Assembly (NCBI GenBank): GCA_959019775.1
Contig: CAUEPS010000004.1
Span: 1-64,000, forward strand
Origin: an uncultured Collinsella sp.
GTDB lineage: Bacteria; Actinomycetota; Coriobacteriia; Coriobacteriales; Coriobacteriaceae
Reading direction: 5' to 3'
DNA length: 64,000 bases
The position numbers and the translations under genes were made by a program. The notes beneath the pieces are model-generated. The model did not search any database and was not told the DNA's origin. It worked only from the letters and a program-made list of their open reading frames with translations. Each line of letters opens with the position of its first letter. Positions within the stretch are counted from its first letter, which is position 1. Positions 48,476 through 58,060 of this stretch are shown one piece after another.

Positions 48476-49798
48476 ATGGCCTTCGAAAGCGTTAACTATC
48501 AGTGCCCCGCGTGTGGCGGCCCGCTGCATTTTGCCAGCGCCGAGCAAAAGCTCGTCTGTGACTACTGCGACTCGCGCTTTGAAGTCGAAGAGGTCGAGGC
48601 TCTCTATCGCGAGCGCCAGGACAAGGCAGATGCCAAAGCCGATGCGGCGGCCGCAACATCCAAGCCCGCATCCGACGATGCGGTGCAGGAACTGGCCCAA
48701 AACGCCGGCTATATCTGCTCGTCGTGTGGCGCCGAGCTGATCTCGGACGGCACCGTCGCCGTCTCCACCTGCCCATACTGCGGCAATCCCGCCGTGGCGC
48801 CCGGCCAGCTCTCGGGCGACTTCTCCCCCGACCTGGTGATTCCGTTTAAGCTCGGGCGCGACGATGTCTTGGCCGCACTCAAGGAGCACTACAAGGGCAA
48901 GATCCTGCTGCCCAAGAGCTTTGTCACCGGCAACCACATCGACGAAGTCCAAGGCGTCTACGTGCCGTTTTGGCTCTACGGCGCCCGCGTGGACGGCGAA
49001 GTGCACTTTGACGCAACCAACGAGACCGTGACCGAGGAATCCGACCGCACCGTCACGACCACCGACCACTACGATGCCTACCGTAAGGGCAATATCTCGT
49101 TTGAGCGCGTGCCCGTCGACGGATCGTCCAAGATGCCCGACGGCCACATGGACGCCATCGAACCGTTTGACTACGACGCGCTGCGCCCGTTCTCGGTCGC
49201 CTACATGCCCGGCTACATCGCCAACCGTTACGATGAGGACTGCGAGACTTGCAAGGCCCGTGCCGAGCGCCGTATGGAAGAAAGCACGATCTCGGCCCTG
49301 CGCGAGACCGTTATCGATGAGTACGACGATGCCTCGGTCGAGAGCAAGCAGCTCGACTACACCTGGGAAGACAGCGACTACGCCTTGTTCCCCGTCTGGA
49401 TGCTCTCGACCTCGTGGAACGGCAAGAGCTACCTGTTTGCCATGAACGGCCAGACCGGCCGCATGGTCGGCGAGCTCCCCTGCTCCAAGCCAAAGCTCGC
49501 TATCGCCTCGGTGCTGTTCTTTGTGATCGGATTCGTTCTCTCACAGATTCTCTTTATGGGCGAATACGCCTTCGATCCGGACTACCTCACCTTTGATGTC
49601 GAGGGCATCCTCATCAACATCGTCGCGCCGCTGATCATCGTGATCGTCGCGGACGTGCTGCTGGTAGGCCAGCTCAAGACAGCCAACGAGGCCACCCACG
49701 CCGACGAGTACTGCGGCGAGCTCGACCTGGTCGAGAAACACGACACCTTCAGTCACACCGAGACCTCGGTCGTCATGAAGGACAACAAGGACGATTAA
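48476..49798 (+). CDS. Zinc-ribbon membrane protein (YdjG-like)
   Basis: A 440-residue protein. Two TFIIB-type zinc ribbons stand at residues 9-40 (YQCPACGGPLHF...CDYCDSRF) and ~80-105 (YICSSCGAELI...CPYCGNPA). A conserved soluble domain follows (VIPFKLGRDDVLAALKEHYK, YVPFWLYGARVDGE, FPVWMLSTSWNGK). Two membrane helices near the C-terminus (about 340-400) anchor it. The layout matches B. subtilis YdjG, which is encoded with the SPFH protein YdjI, as here. GGAAAGGA precedes the ATG. Confidence 0.85.
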   Translation: MAFESVNYQCPACGGPLHFASAEQKLVCDYCDSRFEVEEVEALYRERQDKADAKADAAAATSKPASDDAVQELAQNAGYICSSCGAELISDGTVAVSTCPYCGNPAVAPGQLSGDFSPDLVIPFKLGRDDVLAALKEHYKGKILLPKSFVTGNHIDEVQGVYVPFWLYGARVDGEVHFDATNETVTEESDRTVTTTDHYDAYRKGNISFERVPVDGSSKMPDGHMDAIEPFDYDALRPFSVAYMPGYIANRYDEDCETCKARAERRMEESTISALRETVIDEYDDASVESKQLDYTWEDSDYALFPVWMLSTSWNGKSYLFAMNGQTGRMVGELPCSKPKLAIASVLFFVIGFVLSQILFMGEYAFDPDYLTFDVEGILINIVAPLIIVIVADVLLVGQLKTANEATHADEYCGELDLVEKHDTFSHTETSVVMKDNKDD

Positions 49799-49846
49799 CC
49801 ATTCTGACCAATACCGCCCGGCCTTTGACGAGAAAGGAAGATCACC

Positions 49847-51088
49847 ATGGGACTCTTGAAAGCTGGATTGGGAGCTGCCGGCGGCGTCATGGCCGACCAG
49901 TGGAAGGAATTTATCTATTGCGAATCGATGCCCGCTGACGTCTTGGCCTGCAAGGGCAGCAAGCGCACCGGTGGCCGCAGCTCCAACACGCGCGGCGAGG
50001 ACAACGTCATCTCCAACGGCTCCGTCATCGCCGTCAACGACGGCCAAGGCATGCTCGTGGTGCAAAACGGCAAGATTATCGAGGTCGCGCTGGAGCCCGG
50101 CGAGTTTGTCTTTGACACCGGCAGCGAGCCGAGCGTCTTTAGCGGCAACCTGGGCGACTCCATCAAGGAGACCTTCGCCAATATCGGCAGCCGCTTTACC
50201 TTCGGCGGCGACGCGGGCAAGGACCAGCGCGTCTACTTTATCAACACCAAGGAGATTATCGGCAACAAGTACGGCACCGCCTCGCCCGTGCCCTTCCGCG
50301 TGGTCGATAACAATATTGGCCTGGACGTCGACATCTCCGTGCGCTGCAACGGCGAGTATTCGTACCGCATCACCAACCCGCTGCTGTTCTATACCAACGT
50401 GTGCGGCAACGTGACCGATAGCTACACGCGCGACAAGATCGACAGCCAGCTTAAGTCCGAGCTGCTCACCGCCCTTCAGCCCGCCTTCGCCAAGATCTCG
50501 GAGATGGGCATCCGCTACAGTGCCATCCCCGGCCACACCACCGAGCTCGCCCGTGCGCTCAACGAGGTCCTCTCCGCCGACTGGCGCGACTTGCGCGGCG
50601 TCGAGATCGTGAGCTTTGGCGTCAACTCCATCGCCGCCTCGCAAGAAGACGAGCAGATGATCAAGGACCTGCAGAAGGCCGCGGTCATGCGCGATCCCAC
50701 CATGGCAGCCGCCAACATCGCCAGCGCCCAGAGCGATGCGATGCGCGCAGCAGCCGCCAACCCCAACGGCGCGATGGCAGGCTTCATGGGCATGGGCATG
50801 GCGGGCGGCATGGGCGGCATGAATGCCAGCCAGCTGTTCGCCGCCGGCCAGGCACAGCAGCAAGCTGCCCCACAGCCGACTCCGACACCCGCCCCCGCAC
50901 CGGCTCCTGCCGCTGCCCCCGCGGCCGGCACGTGGACCTGCAGTTGCGGTGCCACCAACACCGGCAAGTTCTGCCCCGAGTGTGGCAGTCCCGCACCCGC
51001 CCCGGCACCGACCAAGTGGTTCTGCCCCAACTGCGGCAGCGAAAACGGCGGCAAGTTCTGCAGCAACTGCGGAACACCCAGGCCCTAG
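49847..51088 (+). CDS. SPFH-domain protein with two C-terminal zinc ribbons (YdjI-like)
   Basis: A 413-residue protein. Residues 20-290 form an SPFH (band-7) domain of the 'virion core protein' type: QWKEFIYCESMPADVLACKG, VVQNGKIIEVALEPGEFVFD and NIGLDVDISVRCNGEYSYRI. A Met/Gly/Ala-rich stretch (GFMGMGMAGGMGGM) and a Pro/Ala linker precede two zinc ribbons (WTCSCGATNTGKFCPECG, WFCPNCGSENGGKFCSNCG). SPFH proteins form membrane-associated oligomers, and in Bacillus YdjI belongs to a PspA-like envelope stress system. GAAAGGAAG precedes the ATG. No pspA homologue is visible nearby. Confidence 0.9.
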   Translation: MGLLKAGLGAAGGVMADQWKEFIYCESMPADVLACKGSKRTGGRSSNTRGEDNVISNGSVIAVNDGQGMLVVQNGKIIEVALEPGEFVFDTGSEPSVFSGNLGDSIKETFANIGSRFTFGGDAGKDQRVYFINTKEIIGNKYGTASPVPFRVVDNNIGLDVDISVRCNGEYSYRITNPLLFYTNVCGNVTDSYTRDKIDSQLKSELLTALQPAFAKISEMGIRYSAIPGHTTELARALNEVLSADWRDLRGVEIVSFGVNSIAASQEDEQMIKDLQKAAVMRDPTMAAANIASAQSDAMRAAAANPNGAMAGFMGMGMAGGMGGMNASQLFAAGQAQQQAAPQPTPTPAPAPAPAAAPAAGTWTCSCGATNTGKFCPECGSPAPAPAPTKWFCPNCGSENGGKFCSNCGTPRP

Positions 51089-51168
51089 CCCCTCTATCTG
51101 GTAATTGGCGGGGGATCCGCCGCCCCCGCATTTGCTTCTATGGGTTTCGTTCGATAAAGGAGGACACC

Positions 51169-52011
51169 ATGAAGACAACGTTCAAAAAGTCCGTACTCGC
51201 ATTCCTGACATGCGTCCTGGCGCTCGCCTTTGCCCTGACGGGCTGCAGCGGCGGCGGCAAGGACCCCAAGGCCAACTTCGTCGGCAGCTGGCAGTACTCG
51301 GGTGGAACCTTGGACGGCGAAGAGCTCACCGATGAGTACATGGATATGCTCAAGGAGTGGGGCCTCAACTGTATCCTGATCCTCGACGAAGACGGCACGG
51401 GCACGCTCGACCTGTTCCTTGAGGTTGTCGACCTTAAATGGGAGGCCAAGGACGCAACCACCGCAACCATCACCGCCGAAGGTGAGTCGCAGGACCTGAA
51501 GCTCAAGGACGGTAAGCTCGTCCTCGAGGAAGACGGAGACGAACTCGTCTTTACCAAGTCCGACAAGGATCTGTCCGACACGGTGAAGAAGGATCGCGAG
51601 GCCGCCGAGAAGGAAGAGGAGATCGATGAGGCCGTCGATGACGGCGATGTCCAGAGCGTCGAAATCTCTCCCGCCGTCACCGTCGCCGACGACGACCTGT
51701 GCACCATCACCATCACCGAAAAGTTCAAGGACGACTGGGGCGACATCGGCTTTGTCGTCAACATCACCAACAAGAGCGACAAGGACCTGACTTTCTACGC
51801 CCCCAGCGGCAAGACCAACGTCAACGGCACCATGAAGGAAGCCTGGTTCTCGGCTCACCTGATGCCCGGCACCAACGCCACCGAGGAATTCACGTTCTCG
51901 AGCGGCGAGCTCGATAGCCTCGACGACCTGGTCAACACGACCATCGGCATCGATGCCTACCTGACCGATTCCTACGAGGACATCGCCTCCTACAGCGCAA
52001 CCATCGCGTAA
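51169..52011 (+). CDS. Lipoprotein closing the zinc-ribbon/SPFH operon
   Basis: A 280-residue secreted lipoprotein: signal KKSVLAFLTCVLALAFAL, lipobox LTGC. The first half (FVGSWQYSGGTLDGEELTDE) recalls lipocalin-like folds. A charged coiled linker (KKDREAAEKEEEIDEA) joins a second beta domain resembling DUF5067-type domains (TITEKFKDDWGDIGFVVNIT). AAAGGAGG precedes the ATG at 51169. It is 80 bases after the SPFH gene and before a strong terminator, so it likely ends that operon. Confidence 0.83.
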   Translation: MKTTFKKSVLAFLTCVLALAFALTGCSGGGKDPKANFVGSWQYSGGTLDGEELTDEYMDMLKEWGLNCILILDEDGTGTLDLFLEVVDLKWEAKDATTATITAEGESQDLKLKDGKLVLEEDGDELVFTKSDKDLSDTVKKDREAAEKEEEIDEAVDDGDVQSVEISPAVTVADDDLCTITITEKFKDDWGDIGFVVNITNKSDKDLTFYAPSGKTNVNGTMKEAWFSAHLMPGTNATEEFTFSSGELDSLDDLVNTTIGIDAYLTDSYEDIASYSATIA

Positions 52012-52063
52012 CGACAGACATCGACAGTCGCGGATTGGCGGACACATCCGTGCACATGCCAGA

Positions 52064-52094
52064 CGGGGCCGCAGGAGCTGATCCTGCGGCCCCG
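52064..52094. terminator. GC-rich terminator hairpin
   Basis: A perfect 13 bp stem CGGGGCCGCAGGA / TCCTGCGGCCCCG around GCTGA. It sits between the convergent lipoprotein and NarL-type regulator genes. The T-run is weak on both sides. Confidence 0.65.
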
Positions 52095-52207
52095 CCGCTT
52101 TGCGTCGATAGCACCATTTCGCACAAGTAAGCCGCCCACCGTTTCCCTGCGCGAAAAACAGCGGGCGGCTCATCTGCGCAGTACCAAAGCACAGTCAAAC
52201 ACCCCGA

Positions 52208-52831
52208 TTACGGGTGCTCCATGTTGGGAACGATGCTACCCTCGGTGACGGCATGTACGGCCAGGCGCATGATGTTGTCGTAGCCGGTCTTGCTGAGGAT
52301 CTCCGAGATACGGCGCTTGATGGTGCCCTCGCTCATAAACAGCTCTCCCGCGATCTCGCGGCGGCTCTTGCCCTCGCAGGCAAGGCGCAAGATCGATAGC
52401 TCCACGTCATCGAGCGCCGCCGTGCCCGAAAAGATGCTTTTGGGCGGCTTGGGAAACGTGCAGTAGCCCGCCAGCGTGGAGCGCATTACGGCAAACAACT
52501 CGTCGATGCCGACGTTCTTGTACACAAAGCTGTCAACGCCCGCCTCGCGCGCCTGGTCCACAAAGGTGATCTCGGGCATGCCGGTCATGATGATGACGCG
52601 ACACTCGGGAAGCTGCTCTTTAATGCGCGCCGCCGCCACGATGCCATTGGAATCATGCTCGGTGCACACGTCCATCAAAATCATGTCGGGACGCTCCTTG
52701 AGCACAACGTCCAAGGCTTCGGAGGCATCGGCAATGGCGGCGACAACGGTCATATCGGGCTGGTCGCCAACGGAGCGTGCCAGGCTCTCGCGCAGGATGG
52801 CCTGGTCTTCGACGATCAAAACGCGGATCAT
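52208..52831 (-). CDS. NarL/LuxR-type response regulator
   Basis: A 207-residue regulator. Receiver: acidic pair in VEDQ, phospho-Asp in MILMDVCTEHD, switch residues IIMTGMP and the Lys in FVYKNVG. The C-terminal LuxR helix-turn-helix is LSILRLACEGKSRREIAGEL and EGTIKRRISEIL. It overlaps the kinase stop by four bases (ATGA), so the pair is translationally coupled. Confidence 0.94.
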   Translation of the reverse strand: MIRVLIVEDQAILRESLARSVGDQPDMTVVAAIADASEALDVVLKERPDMILMDVCTEHDSNGIVAAARIKEQLPECRVIIMTGMPEITFVDQAREAGVDSFVYKNVGIDELFAVMRSTLAGYCTFPKPPKSIFSGTAALDDVELSILRLACEGKSRREIAGELFMSEGTIKRRISEILSKTGYDNIMRLAVHAVTEGSIVPNMEHP

Positions 52832-54321
52832 GAGCTTCTCCTTTGAACCGTGGCGTCGGGGCTCAGCGGTATGGATACCGCAAGCGTAAAGGGCGGGGCG
52901 GTGTGGACCTCCAGGCTGCCGCCCAGATCTTGTGCGACATGCCTCATACCTGGGATACCCGTTCCCTCGCGATACGATACGGGGGCAGGGGATCCATCGT
53001 TGGAAATCGTCATGCGCGCGACGGCATCACCGTCCCGCCCCTCCTGCCACAGGCGCACATGGACCTGGTGCGCCTGCGCATGCTTGGTGGCGTTGGTCGA
53101 GGCCTCGCGGATAATCTGCAGAAAGGCCGCGGCGACACGCGCGTCGTCGGGGAGCGACCCCTCAACATCGATCTGCACGCTCACCAAGCCAAAAGCGTGG
53201 ACGATATCGCCCAGCTGCTCTGCCGGCTCGCTGGCGCCGCCACTGCGTAGGTCGGCGGCGATCGAGCGCAGCAACGGGTCAATTTGCTCGAGCGATTCGT
53301 CGTCCAGGCGCCCCTCTTCCAGATAGCGATGGAGAATGGACAGGCGCTGCCCGATCACGTCGTGCACGCGAGCACGCATACGCAGGTAGGCCGCATTGTC
53401 GGCAACTTTTTTAACCTCTTCGATCTGCGCCTGGAGTTCCTGGCCCGCAAGCTCGAGCAGGTGGTTGGCCTGCGCCAGGCGGTCGTGGGCATGCGCATAC
53501 TCCGTCACGTCCAGGCCGATAATGCGCTCAAAGAGGCGGCCCGAAACCATAACGTCGTCGTGCACAAATAGGCGAATCTCGGCGGGAGAAATCTCGATCA
53601 CCGCACGAGCCTCACCAAAGCGGTCCAAGTTAATCCGCACACGGTCCCTACTGCTTTCGGGCATTTGCATGCTGAGCTTGCGAAGGCCATTCCACGTACC
53701 GCTCATATCGCCCAGGTCGGTGGGCATATGAAGCTCCACGAGGTTTTTGCGCATGCAGCGGTTCATGAGCAGCGGGCGACCCTTCGGGTCCAGATACAGG
53801 ATGCCCACAGGGATCACGTTGATGGTTTCGATCGTCGAGAACGCGGTGATATCCTCCTGGCGGTTGCGAACGTCCATCAAGAGCGCCGCAACGGAACGGA
53901 ACAGGAAGAACGCTCCCTCTACGATAAGGACCACGGTCCATGCCGGCCCCATGGCATAGACCACCGGCGGCGTCACAGCGGCAACGAGCAGCAGCTCGGC
54001 CAACATGACGGGGCGACGATAGCGCACCATAAGCACCACGCCATAGAAAAAGATCGCGGCATTGAGCCATAGCGCTCCGCCCATTGCCCTGGCGCAAACG
54101 TCAAGCGGCGCCACCAAATACGAGCCAGACGACGCGAACAGGACGACAGCCGAGATAATCAGATGGATGACCAGGCTCGACTCGTAAGCGCAAATCACCT
54201 TGCGGTTGTAGGACGAACGACGCGATGCGATGAGCGGGACGTGAATGGTCTGCAGGCACGCCGCCAGGGCAAAGACGACGTCAAGCGCGACGACCTGGGG
54301 AAGGATAAGTGGAATCTGCAT
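52828..54321 (-). CDS. Membrane sensor histidine kinase
   Basis: A 497-residue kinase. About six membrane helices fill residues 5-165, a PAS-like region follows (170-285), then a helix with the phospho-acceptor in RARVHDVIGQRLSIL (HisKA_3-like, near 330) and an ATPase domain (N-box REASTNATKHAQA, glycine loop YREGTGIPGMRHVAQDLGG). The start is ATG 54321, or GTG 54327 which would overlap the upstream stop. It is the partner of the NarL-type regulator and follows the broken sensor gene. Confidence 0.92.
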   Translation of the reverse strand: MQIPLILPQVVALDVVFALAACLQTIHVPLIASRRSSYNRKVICAYESSLVIHLIISAVVLFASSGSYLVAPLDVCARAMGGALWLNAAIFFYGVVLMVRYRRPVMLAELLLVAAVTPPVVYAMGPAWTVVLIVEGAFFLFRSVAALLMDVRNRQEDITAFSTIETINVIPVGILYLDPKGRPLLMNRCMRKNLVELHMPTDLGDMSGTWNGLRKLSMQMPESSRDRVRINLDRFGEARAVIEISPAEIRLFVHDDVMVSGRLFERIIGLDVTEYAHAHDRLAQANHLLELAGQELQAQIEEVKKVADNAAYLRMRARVHDVIGQRLSILHRYLEEGRLDDESLEQIDPLLRSIAADLRSGGASEPAEQLGDIVHAFGLVSVQIDVEGSLPDDARVAAAFLQIIREASTNATKHAQAHQVHVRLWQEGRDGDAVARMTISNDGSPAPVSYREGTGIPGMRHVAQDLGGSLEVHTAPPFTLAVSIPLSPDATVQRRSS

Positions 54322-54323
54322 CG

Positions 54324-56207
54324 TCACTCACCCGCCCGCGGCATCAAGACAATCATGCGCAACTGGCCGGGCTCGCCCTCAAGGCGATATGCCACGTTGC
54401 GCCCCTGCAGTGCGCTTTCGAGCTCGCGGGCCGCCGGCGTCTGCGACAAGTCTTCCTCGTCGTCGGAAAAGAGCGTGGCACGCAGCTCCACGCTGCACCG
54501 GTCATGGTCGCTCAGGTGATACATGAGCGCCGGATGGTCGGTGGTGTAGGCGAAGAACGCAAAATCGTACACGCAGTCATACAGCGCGCTTACTGTGCTG
54601 GCGTGCATCGAGCGTCGTATGGCGATAATCGAGGCACAGTCGACATCGATGGTGCGCAGGTCACTTGCCAGCTCGTTGGCGATCAGCTGGATGCGATCAC
54701 GGTCAAAACCGCTCTCACCGTGCTGTGCCAGCGTGAGCGACCCCTTGCGCTTGCAATAGGCAACGAGCATCTTGGCGCACTGCAGCATGCGGTAACGCTC
54801 GTGCGAAGACGCCTCGTCGGTAATCGGCGGCAGCGAGCTCAGCAGGTCGTACATCTCTTCGAGCGCGCGGGCAAGCGCCTGGTCCACGTCTTGGACCAGC
54901 AAGGCCTCGGCCTCTTGGTCTGCCAGATGCGTCTTAAGGTCGTAGTCGGCCGTGAGCAGTTCGTTTTGGCGCTGCAGCTCCATGCGACGATGCGCCAGCT
55001 CGCGGTTGAGCTCGTTGAGTTCCGACACGTCCTGGGCAAGCAGGGCCGATCCGCCCAACAGCGGAAAGGCGCGATACATCACATCGGGATCAGGCGCCAC
55101 GGCAAAGGCGTGGGCATGCCCATGCTCCTGGGCCCGCAGCTCCTCGCGTACGCCCTCTGGCGTTGGCTTTGACACCGGCGTGGCATAGACTTCCCGCAGG
55201 TCGCGCGTTAGAACTTTGAGGTCGAGCGGCAAGGTGTCGAAGATGCCGGCGATATCGTGATACGACGGGATGACGCCACAATCGAGGCAGATCTCCATCG
55301 TCACCACGCACAGCACGCAGTAGACGAGCGAAAAGTTGAGTTTCCACGCCCAAGGCATGCGCAGGGCGTATGAGATGGCAAAGAACGCGCCGCCCAGCAG
55401 CACGAGTGCCGCCGTGCCCGAAAAGCGCTGAATACGATAGGACGAGGACCGACCCACCAAAATGAAGAAGGCGACAAAGTTAAAGGCCGTCCACACTAAG
55501 ACGGCGAAATAGCCTCAGCCGTACGTGTAGTCGTTGCTCCAGGTGTCGCTTGCGCGGTCAAAGTGGAATACCTGCCGGTGGAAATCGTTGGTGAGCACAA
55601 ATCCGATAAGCAGGATGGCCACAATCCACAGAATGCCGCGGTAACGGCGGCCCGTACGATGTTGCTCCAGGCCCGCCAGACGCAGGCCGCAGAGTTGGTA
55701 GAGCAGCGGAACGAGCGTCATAGGCACGTAGTACAGGTACCACAGCACGGTGGCATAATACGGTGTGAACGACTTGTACTTGAGGATGACCTCGATCATC
55801 CATAGGGCGCAGATGGTGGCGATGGCCACAAGGCGCCGACGCAACACATAGTCCAAACAGCGTAGGTAAACCAGCACGCCCCAGATCGAAAAAGCGATTG
55901 CAGCGACAAGCAGCGGAATCGAGCTCGAGTGAACGAGCGCATCCACGACCTCTTCGGACACCTCGCTATAGACGGGTGCGATGTTGGAAAGCTTGGGGTC
56001 GGAGGCGAACAGCGCCGGCAAGGCAGCCAATAGTATAAGGAACAGCGCAGTGATGGCGCCGGCGATAGCGAAGACGCGGTGGCGGTATACACGATGCGTT
56101 ATGCCAACAAGGAATCGCGGCATGGCGAAGAGCGTGCCGCCCCTAGGATCCGCCACGGGTGCGGATCGGGCGGCCGCGTGGCCGATATGTCGCTCGCGGG
56201 TACCCAT
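54324..56207 (-). pseudogene. Membrane sensor gene interrupted by one in-frame TGA
   Basis: Two ORFs lie in the same frame and are separated only by a TGA at 55515-55517 and five sense codons. The 5' part (56207-55518) encodes about 230 residues with about six membrane helices, ending NDYTYG. The 3' part continues GYFAVL then VWTAFNFVAFFILVG, completing another membrane helix, and then a coiled linker and a degenerate kinase-like C-terminus (ends GQLRMIVLMPRAGE) without a clear phospho-His. A TGG-to-TGA change would explain it. The GTG at 55496 that could restart translation has no ribosome site. The 3' end overlaps the intact kinase gene, so the full gene was the first gene of this operon. 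The 5' start is uncertain (56207 or 56123). Confidence 0.85.
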
Positions 56208-56348
56208 AGTACTTTTAGTGTACCGACAGATAGGCCAAAAAAGCGGGCCGCATGTCCCAAAATCCGCAGACGGCAAAACGCCCGACGAGCGCAAACTGCT
56301 CGCCGGGCACCTTGGTTAGGAGGCTATGAGGCTGGGGGTTCAGTACCC

Positions 56349-57779
56349 TTAGGCCAGATCTTCGCCGTTGGAAGCGATTACCTTCTTGTACCAGTCGAAG
56401 CTCTTCTTCTTGGAGCGCTTGAGGGTACCGTTGCCGGCGTCGTCGCGGTCCACGTAGATGAAGCCGTAGCGCTTGGACATCTCGCCCGTGCCGGCCGAGA
56501 CCAGGTCGATCGGACCCCAGGTGGTGTAACCCAGCAGGTCGACGCCGTCCTCGGTCACCGCGTCGCGCATCGCGGCGATGTGCTGGCGCAGGTAATCGAT
56601 ACGGTAGTCGTCGTTGATGGAGCCGTCCTCCTCGACAACATCCTTGGCGCCCAGACCGTTCTCGACCACAAACAGAGGCTTCTGATAGCGGTCGTACAGG
56701 TCGTTGAGGGTAATGCGGAAGCCTAGCGGATCGATGGCCCAGCCCCACTGGCTCTGCTGCAGGTAGGGGTTCTTGGCACCGGCGAAGGCGTTGCCCTGGG
56801 TCTTCTCGACGTCGGGATTGTCAGCGCCCGCGGAGCAGCGGGTGCTGTAGTAGCTAAAGCTGATGAAGTCGACGGTGTTGTCGGCCAGGATCTCGCGGTC
56901 CTCGTCGGTCATGCCCACATCGATGCCCAGGCGCTCGAGCTTCTTGACGGCATAGGCCGGGTAATAGCCACGGCTCTGGACGTCGACGAAGAAGTAGTTG
57001 TCCTGGTTGTCGAGCTGGGCCTGGCGCACATCGCCCGGGCGACAGCTGTAGGGGTAGTACGTGCCGGCGGCGAGCATGCAGCCAATCTTGACCTCGGGGT
57101 CGATCTCGTGGGCGATCTTGGTGGCCCAAGCGCTGGCGACGAGCTCGTTGTGGGCTGCCAGGTACTCGACGGCCTCCTTGTTCTCGCCCTCTTCAAAGAC
57201 CAAGCCGGCGCCCATAAACGGCAGGTGCAGGATCATGTTGATCTCGTTGAAGGTGAGCCAGTACTTCACCAGGCCCTTGTAGCGGGTGAAGATCGTGGTC
57301 GCGAGGTTCTTGTAGAAGTCGATGAGCTTGCGGTTGCGCCAGCCGCCGTACTCCTTGATAAGGTGGATCGGGCAATCGAAGTGCGTGATGGTCACGAGCG
57401 GCTCGATACCGTGCTTCTGGCACTCGCGGAACACGTCCTCGTAGAAGGCCAGGCCGGCCTCGTTGGGCTCGGTCTCGTCACCGTTGGGGAAGATGCGGGT
57501 CCAGGCCAGGCTCATGCGGAAGGTCTTAAAGCCCATCTCGGCAAAGAGGGCGATGTCCTCCTTGTAGTGATGGTAGAAATCGATGCCGGTCTGCGCGGGG
57601 TAGTAATAGCCGTCCTCGAAGTCGAGCATCTTGCGCTGGCCGGAGACCACCGCGTAGCGCTCGGAGCCGTGCGGAGCCACATCCACGTTGGCCAGGCCGC
57701 GGCCATCCACGTTGTAGGCGCCCTCGCACTGGTTGGCAGCCGTCGCGCCGCCCCACAGGAAGTCATTACGGAAAGCCAT
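56349..57779 (-). CDS. 6-phospho-beta-glucosidase, GH1 (second copy)
   Basis: A 476-residue cytosolic GH1 enzyme. Start FLWGGATAANQCEGAYNVDG, acid/base Glu in LTFNEINMILH (about residue 172), nucleophile Glu in VVENGLGAKD (about 370), and the phospho-site tail SAGTGEMSKRYGFIYVDRDD. It is a paralogue of the 23905 gene but without a PTS gene beside it. AAAGGA precedes the ATG. The upstream intergenic region carries a GTCCC-loop hairpin and a G10 run. Confidence 0.95.
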   Translation of the reverse strand: MAFRNDFLWGGATAANQCEGAYNVDGRGLANVDVAPHGSERYAVVSGQRKMLDFEDGYYYPAQTGIDFYHHYKEDIALFAEMGFKTFRMSLAWTRIFPNGDETEPNEAGLAFYEDVFRECQKHGIEPLVTITHFDCPIHLIKEYGGWRNRKLIDFYKNLATTIFTRYKGLVKYWLTFNEINMILHLPFMGAGLVFEEGENKEAVEYLAAHNELVASAWATKIAHEIDPEVKIGCMLAAGTYYPYSCRPGDVRQAQLDNQDNYFFVDVQSRGYYPAYAVKKLERLGIDVGMTDEDREILADNTVDFISFSYYSTRCSAGADNPDVEKTQGNAFAGAKNPYLQQSQWGWAIDPLGFRITLNDLYDRYQKPLFVVENGLGAKDVVEEDGSINDDYRIDYLRQHIAAMRDAVTEDGVDLLGYTTWGPIDLVSAGTGEMSKRYGFIYVDRDDAGNGTLKRSKKKSFDWYKKVIASNGEDLA

Positions 57780-57922
57780 GCATCGATCCTTTCATACGCT
57801 GCTTGTCGTGGCTTTAGTATCCCCGCAAACGGGACGCCGCTCAACGACGGCAACGCAGGTCGACACTTCTTTTCGCACACAGGCGCCCAGCAGCCGCCCA
57901 CGCCTGACACTTTTTGATACCC

Positions 57923-57971
57923 AACCACCACAAAGGGGACAGGCACCTTTGTGGTGGTTTGGGGGGGGGGC
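57923..57971. repeat. GTCCC-loop hairpin followed by a G10 homopolymer
   Basis: AACCACCACAAAG (57923-57935) and CTTTGTGGTGGTT (57947-57959) form a perfect 13 bp stem, with the loop in minus orientation. Ten consecutive G follow at 57961-57970. It lies in the region between the divergent GH1 and AAA+ genes, where a terminator is not expected. Confidence 0.85.
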
Positions 57972-58016
57972 GGCGATCCCACATAGCCGCCCTCGGCCAG
58001 CAGGCAATTTGACTGA

Positions 58017-58054
58017 ATAGGAAAAAAAGGAAAAAATAGGAAAAAAAGGAAAGG
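58017..58054 (+). repeat. Purine-rich tandem repeat containing the ribosome site
   Basis: ATAGGAAAAAAAGGAAA is repeated twice in tandem directly before the AAA+ gene, with GGAAAGGAG as the last, best ribosome site. The A7 and A6 tracts are slippage-prone, and the several AGGA motifs could serve as standby ribosome sites. Confidence 0.7.
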
Positions 58055-58060
58055 AGACTT

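Noticed and set aside
55515..55517. TGA as a selenocysteine or tryptophan codon in the split sensor gene
   Set aside because: No selenocysteine-insertion-like hairpin is evident after the TGA, and genes here end normally with TGA (for example the 12529-12531 and 52828-52830 stops). Nonsense mutation is simpler.
57961..57970. G10 run as a certain assembly error
   Set aside because: It may be one, but it lies in non-coding DNA so the frame gives no test. It is reported as a possible phase-variation site instead.
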